Positions 60,959 through 64,000 of a stretch of DNA of 64,000 bases are shown in pieces. The DNA lies in contig NZ_ASJA01000013.1 of assembly GCF_000412185.1 (NCBI RefSeq), positions 1 to 64,000 on the forward strand. The letters are read 5' to 3'. Every line of letters starts with the position of its first letter. Within the stretch, counting starts at the first letter, position 1. A program made the position numbers and the translations under genes. The stretch is from Euryhalocaulis caribicus (GTDB lineage: Bacteria; Pseudomonadota; Alphaproteobacteria; Caulobacterales; Maricaulaceae). The notes beneath the pieces were generated by a model. The model did not search any database. It had not been told where the DNA came from and saw only the letters and a list, made by a program, of their open reading frames with translations.

Positions 60959-61132
60959 ATGGCGAGTGAAGTCCGTATGCAGGACCTTGATCAGAAACAC
61001 CGTTCCGTCGACATGAAGCTTCAGGCGGAACTCAAACGACCAACCTGCGACGACCTTATGGTAGCTGAACTCAAGAAACAGAAACTCGCCCTAAAGGATC
61101 AGATGCGCGCCCTCAGACACGGCGGCCACTGA
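60959..61132 (+). CDS. DUF465/YdcH-like small helical protein
   Basis: A 57-residue paralogue of the gene opposite: DLDQKHRSVDMKLQAELKR and LMVAELKKQKLALKDQMRAL. The start MASEVRMQ is preceded by GAGAGGAG at a normal distance, so the longer frame beginning 69 bases earlier is rejected. A hairpin terminator follows. The function is unknown; DUF465 proteins are abundant small cytosolic proteins in alphaproteobacteria. Confidence 0.85.
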   Translation: MASEVRMQDLDQKHRSVDMKLQAELKRPTCDDLMVAELKKQKLALKDQMRALRHGGH

Positions 61133-61135
61133 AAC

Positions 61136-61169
61136 AAGCTCCCGCTGACATCAGCCTGGGAGCTTTTTT
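61136..61169 (+). terminator. Intrinsic terminator after DUF465 gene
   Basis: AAGCTCCC (61136-61143) pairs with GGGAGCTT (61158-61165), and the inner GCTGA/TCAGC (61144-61148, 61151-61155) pairs across a two-base loop with a two-base bulge. T residues run to 61169. It is the expected end of the small plus-strand transcript. Confidence 0.85.
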
Positions 61170-61227
61170 AATTCCGGAAAGAAAATAGGGTCCGCCGACA
61201 GGCAGCGGCGGATCACAGGGAGCCCTG

Positions 61228-62040
61228 ATGGCTGAAGAACGCGTGGCAATCGTCACAGGCGCGGCGCGCGGCATCGGACTGGCGTGCGCGCGGCGCTTCG
61301 CCGCCGATGGCGCAAAGGTCGTGCTGGCGGATCGTGACGACAAGGCGGGCCGCGAGGCGGCCAAGGAACTGGGCGACGAGAAGACCGCCCTCTATGTGCA
61401 TTGCGACGTCTCGTCACGGCTGGAGGTTCACAACCTCATCGCCGAGACGCTGTCGGCGTTCGGGCGGATTGACGTGCTGGTGAACAATGCCGGCATGATC
61501 TCGACCGGCACGATACTGGATCTGGAAGAGGACGCCTTCGACAAGGTGATGGGCGTCAATCTGAAAGGCGCGTTCCTGGTGGCTCAGGCGGTCGCCCGGC
61601 AGATGGTGAAACAGGTCGAGGATTCCGACGAGCGGGTGCGCGACCTTCGCCGCCGCCACGCCATCATCAACATGTCCTCGATCAACCAGACGGTCGCGAT
61701 TCCCAACCAGCTGGCCTATTGCGTTTCCAAGGGCGGCATGGGGCAATTGACCAAGGCCATGGCGCTGGCGCTGGCGCCCTACAATATCCGGGTCAACGGC
61801 ATCGGGCCGGGCAGCGTGCAGACCGACATGCTGGCCGCGGTGAACGAGGACAAGGCGGTGATGAAGAAGCTGCTGTCCCGCACGCCGATGTCGCGCATGG
61901 CGGACGCGGACGAGATTGCGGGCGTGGCGGCGTTCCTCGCCTCCCCGGATTCGTCCTACATCACCGGCCAGACCATCTATCCCGATGGCGGGCGGCTTGC
62001 GCTGAACTATACGGTCCCGGCGCCGGGGGAAGAGGAATAG
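61228..62040 (+). CDS. SDR family oxidoreductase
   Basis: A 270-residue classical SDR. TGAARGIGLACARRF cofactor loop, VLADRDDKAG (acidic, suggesting NAD), LVNNAGMISTG, Ser in IINMSSINQTVA and YCVSKGGMGQL holding Tyr and Lys. It carries a 12-residue charged insert (QVEDSDERVRDL) between the NNAG strand and the catalytic Ser. YITGQTIYPDGGRLALNY closes the fold. The substrate is unknown. It is preceded by a terminator; a GCAGCGGCGG stretch occurs in the short leader. The last 34 bases overlap the convergent MerR gene. Confidence 0.9.
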   Translation: MAEERVAIVTGAARGIGLACARRFAADGAKVVLADRDDKAGREAAKELGDEKTALYVHCDVSSRLEVHNLIAETLSAFGRIDVLVNNAGMISTGTILDLEEDAFDKVMGVNLKGAFLVAQAVARQMVKQVEDSDERVRDLRRRHAIINMSSINQTVAIPNQLAYCVSKGGMGQLTKAMALALAPYNIRVNGIGPGSVQTDMLAAVNEDKAVMKKLLSRTPMSRMADADEIAGVAAFLASPDSSYITGQTIYPDGGRLALNYTVPAPGEEE

Positions 62041-62474
62041 CGTACGTTCCCGTGGTTCCGGACGCGGCAGTTTTCATGGTCCGAAAGTGATTCCATGACG
62101 GCGCAGGCGGCGATTTCTCCGCCCGCGCAAACCGCCGCCATGCGCTTCAATTCCTTCTCCAGCGCACGAAGTTGCCGCATCCGTTCACGCACGTCCGCAA
62201 GCTGGCGGCGCGCGATTTCGTCGACCGCCTCGCAGTCGTTTCCCGGCTGAGTCTGCAGATCGATCAATTCGCGGATCGCGGTGACGGGAAAGCCCAGTTC
62301 GCGGGCGTGGCGGATGAACGCAAGGCGCCGGACCGCCGCATCGTCATAGACGCGCTGACCGCTGACCGTCCGGTCTGGCGCGGGCATCAGGCCGATGGAT
62401 TCGTAATAACGGATCGTCGTGATTTTTACGCCGGCGTCCTTCGACGCGCGCCCGATCGTTCGCGTGCGAGTCAT
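62007..62474 (-). CDS. MerR-family metal-responsive regulator
   Basis: A 155-residue MerR-type activator. The DNA-binding domain reads TIGRASKDAGVKITTIRYYESIGLMPAP, RRLAFIRHARELGF and the dimer helix follows. Cys residues in GNDCEAV near position 80 and in AAVCAGGEIAACAVMESL resemble the metal ligands of the ZntR/CadR/PbrR class (Cys, then a loop of two Cys), so a soft divalent metal could be the signal. It is read divergently from a membrane methyltransferase, with a classical MerR promoter in between. The overlap with the SDR gene end is harmless but odd. Confidence 0.87.
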   Translation of the reverse strand: MTRTRTIGRASKDAGVKITTIRYYESIGLMPAPDRTVSGQRVYDDAAVRRLAFIRHARELGFPVTAIRELIDLQTQPGNDCEAVDEIARRQLADVRERMRQLRALEKELKRMAAVCAGGEIAACAVMESLSDHENCRVRNHGNVRYSSSPGAGTV

Positions 62475-62487
62475 CCCGGAATGCTCC

Positions 62488-62518
62488 TTGCCTCTACAGT
62501 GGCTGTAGACATTAGACG
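62488..62518 (+). promoter_or_regulatory. MerR-type promoter and operator
   Basis: -35 TTGCCT (62488-62493) and -10 TAGACG (62513-62518) are separated by 19 bases, longer than optimum and typical of MerR-activated promoters. The spacer holds a perfect palindrome: CTACAG (62494-62499), TGG, CTGTAG (62503-62508). The centre ACAGTGGCTGT closely resembles Cd/Pb-type operators of CadR/PbrR. It should drive the methyltransferase gene and autoregulate the MerR gene. Confidence 0.75.
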
Positions 62519-62557
62519 TCTTTGCGAAGTTTCAAAATTCGCAAGGAGACACCCGCC

Positions 62558-63127
62558 ATGCTTCCCGAAACAGACTCGAAAACTGTCCTGGCCGCCGCGA
62601 TGGCGGCGAACGCCTTCCTGACCGCGCTTCTGGCGTTGCTGATAAAGCGGGATTTCCGGCGTCTGGGCCGGGCCTCATGGGCGGCGGCCGTCTGGAGCGG
62701 GATCGCCATGCACGGCCACGCTTTGGCGACCTTCCTGATCGCGTGGCTGGACCGGGGCTCGCTCTATGCGCCCGCGGCGTGGAGCGCGGCGGCGGGCGGG
62801 GCGCTGGCCGGCACAGGGCTTTTCATTATCGTGCTGGGGCGCAGGGCCTATGCCTCGCGCGCCCGGGTCTACGGCCTGAGGGAGGACGAGTTGATAGAGC
62901 GGGGCGTCTATCGCAGGACGCGCAATCCGCAATATGCCGGTTATGGCGTCATGTTCGCGGGCGCCGCCATTGCGGCGGGCTCATCACTGGCGTTCGTCTT
63001 TGCAGGCGTGTTCGCTCTGCTGATCCATGTCTACATCACATGGGTGGAGGAGCCGCACCTCAAGCGCGCGTTCGGGGCCGAATATGACGCCTATTGCGCG
63101 CGCGTGGGGCGGTATTTCCGCCTCTAG
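62558..63127 (+). CDS. Membrane methyltransferase of the ICMT/PEMT-like fold
   Basis: A 189-residue protein with four to five membrane helices. The C-terminal SAM-binding region RGVYRRTRNPQYAGYG and EEPHLKRAFGAEYDAYCARVGRYF is characteristic of isoprenylcysteine carboxyl-methyltransferase and related phospholipid methyltransferases. Substrate unknown. AAGGAG lies nine bases ahead of MLPETDSK. The MerR-type promoter lies directly upstream, so it is probably the main target of the divergent regulator. A methyltransferase as a MerR target is unusual, since these regulators mostly control efflux pumps. Confidence 0.82.
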   Translation: MLPETDSKTVLAAAMAANAFLTALLALLIKRDFRRLGRASWAAAVWSGIAMHGHALATFLIAWLDRGSLYAPAAWSAAAGGALAGTGLFIIVLGRRAYASRARVYGLREDELIERGVYRRTRNPQYAGYGVMFAGAAIAAGSSLAFVFAGVFALLIHVYITWVEEPHLKRAFGAEYDAYCARVGRYFRL

Positions 63128-63159
63128 CGCGGCTCCTCTGCAAGCTTTTGGCGAAGCCG

Positions 63160-63846
63160 TCAGTCCTTCTTGGGGGACTCGCCGAACAGTTCCTCGACCG
63201 TTTCGGGGGCCTTGCGGACCGGCTCGGGGTCGCGCATGGCGCCGCCGGTTTCGGTCGCGGGCTTCAGCGTATCGCCTTCGTCTTCCGGCTTGATGCCCTT
63301 GGCGGCGTCCTCGCGGCGCTTCTTCTCGGCCGCTTTCTGGACGATGGCGTCCAGTTCGGACTGCGCGCACAGGCCCAGCGCCACCGGGTCGACCGGCTTG
63401 ATGTTCTGGGTGTTCCAGTGAGTGCGGTCGCGCACGGCGTTGATCGTGGTCTTGGTCGTGCCGATCAGCTTGGCGATCTGGGAATCGGGGATCTCCGGAT
63501 GATTGCGGACCATCCAGGCGATGGCGTCCGGGCGGTCCTGACGGCGCGACAGCGGCGTATAGCGCGGCGCTTTCTTCTTGTTGTGGCTGAGCTTGTCGGC
63601 GTGTTCGTGCTCGACCGCGGTCAGCGCGTAATTCCCGTCATTCTCGGCGCGGCCGATTTCATCCCGCGTCAGCTGGCCGTTGGAAATCGGGTCCGCCCCG
63701 CGCACGCCGGCGGCGACGTCGCCATCGGCGATGCCCTTCACCTCAAGCGGGTGCAGGCCGCAGAAATCGGCAATCTGCTTGAAGCTGAGCGAGGTATTGT
63801 CGATCAGCCAGACAGCGGTGGCTTTCGGCATCAGGATTTCGGTCAT
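63160..63846 (-). CDS. trcR: Cell cycle transcriptional regulator TrcR (DUF1013)
   Basis: A 228-residue protein of the DUF1013 family, used in alphaproteobacteria as the cell-cycle regulator TrcR. PKATAVWLIDNTSLSFKQIADFCGLHPLEVKGIAD is the first HTH-like block in parts, and MVRNHPEIPDSQIAKLIGTTKTTINAVRDR a second HTH. The Ala/Glu-rich tail is disordered (KPEDEGDTLKPATE). AAGGAG stands seven bases ahead of MTEILMPK, which decides the start. A minus-strand terminator lies upstream, so it is transcribed on its own. Confidence 0.92.
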   Translation of the reverse strand: MTEILMPKATAVWLIDNTSLSFKQIADFCGLHPLEVKGIADGDVAAGVRGADPISNGQLTRDEIGRAENDGNYALTAVEHEHADKLSHNKKKAPRYTPLSRRQDRPDAIAWMVRNHPEIPDSQIAKLIGTTKTTINAVRDRTHWNTQNIKPVDPVALGLCAQSELDAIVQKAAEKKRREDAAKGIKPEDEGDTLKPATETGGAMRDPEPVRKAPETVEELFGESPKKD

Positions 63847-63879
63847 CGAAGGGCTCCTTAAAGCAAGGCGTAAAAACAA

Positions 63880-63905
63880 AAACCCGGCGCTGCGGCGCCG
63901 GGCTT
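63880..63905 (-). terminator. Intrinsic terminator of an upstream minus-strand gene
   Basis: CCCGGCGC (63883-63890) and GCGCCGGG (63895-63902) flank a four-base loop. Read on the minus strand the stem is followed by TTTTTGTTTTT, so it ends a transcript coming from beyond the right edge, 35 bases or so ahead of trcR. The bases from about 63906 to the window end hold no gene I can support. Confidence 0.75.
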
Positions 63906-64000
63906 TGGAACTCAAAACGGTCGTCCGCCGCCCCGGCCGTGGAGCGAGCGCGTTGAAAACGGCTCAGCTGCAACGCGGACGGTGCGTCTTAACAGGCACC

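Noticed and set aside
62007-62040. Possible frameshift at the end of the MerR gene, because it overlaps the SDR gene by 34 bases and ends in an odd tail
   Set aside because: The conserved metal-binding part is complete before the tail, and variable C-termini are normal in this family.
1-64000. CRISPR arrays, rRNA, tRNA, insertion sequences or integrase genes
   Set aside because: No regularly spaced repeats, rRNA blocks, tRNA-like cloverleaf sequences, transposase or integrase motifs were noticed; tRNA absence was not tested by a covariance model.

Overview
The window is chromosomal DNA of a GC-rich alphaproteobacterium. The evidence is an sdhCDAB operon, a three-subunit proton-translocating transhydrogenase (pntAA/pntAB/pntB) preceded by an aa3-oxidase subunit IV gene, COQ9, an SDHAF4-like DUF1674 gene, a Usg-family gene, a DUF1013/TrcR cell-cycle regulator, an FzlA-like GST-fold protein, an RpoE/ChrR pair and an IalB-family gene. 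This mix fits the Caulobacterales/Hyphomonadaceae/Maricaulaceae (or Parvularculaceae) side of the class; the genus cannot be fixed from the sequence alone. No rRNA, tRNA, CRISPR array, insertion sequence or prophage was recognised. Genes are tightly packed and no gene-free stretch exceeds about 250 bases.

Layout. 0-9 kb (mostly minus strand): heparinase II/III protein, rpe, a glycine-zipper lipoprotein, rsmB, the divergent SDHAF4 homologue, an orphan gene of visibly lower GC (4820-5839), a secreted Tyr/Gly-rich protein, pyrF with an SDR, and usg. 9-19 kb: small envelope proteins, an HSD10-like SDR, a DUF1232 protein, a quinone oxidoreductase, isoaspartyl peptidase, a TrmH-family methylase, the ECF sigma/ChrR pair, IalB, a TonB-like Pro-rich protein, a VOC protein and rlmN. 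19-22 kb: a bacterial NHEJ LigD split into three overlapping genes (PE, LIG, POL), the PE gene carrying an apparent one-base frameshift. 22-30 kb: two secreted EF-hand proteins, tag, an ABM/HIT pair, an ArsR regulator divergent from an SDR, two more SDRs and a DUF885 metallopeptidase.

30-46 kb: sdhCDAB plus an RDD protein, GDPD, a CPA1-type antiporter, a complex-I NDUFA9-like protein, a CPBP protease, uppP, a CDF metal exporter, the FzlA-like gene, cytochrome P450, queG-mtgA. 46-51 kb: aa3-oxidase subunit IV, pntAA, pntAB, two tandem sulfotransferase paralogues, pntB and a methyltransferase. 51-64 kb: ZntB-like transporter, an H-NOX/histidine-kinase operon (probable nitric-oxide sensing), a DksA-type zinc finger, a NatAB-like ABC exporter, rpsU (apparent AUC start), COQ9, purEK, a GGDEF cyclase, two DUF465 genes, an SDR, a MerR regulator divergent from a membrane methyltransferase with a textbook MerR operator, and trcR.

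The most unusual points are: the sulfotransferase pair lodged inside the pnt operon, with both copies altered in the PAPS-binding loop; the ATC start of rpsU behind a perfect Shine-Dalgarno; the three-gene LigD with a frameshift; a ChrR-type anti-sigma factor lacking the zinc ligands of its sigma-binding domain; and an H-NOX protein with a displaced YxSxR arginine. Gene calls rest on reading motifs and lengths by eye. No database search was possible.
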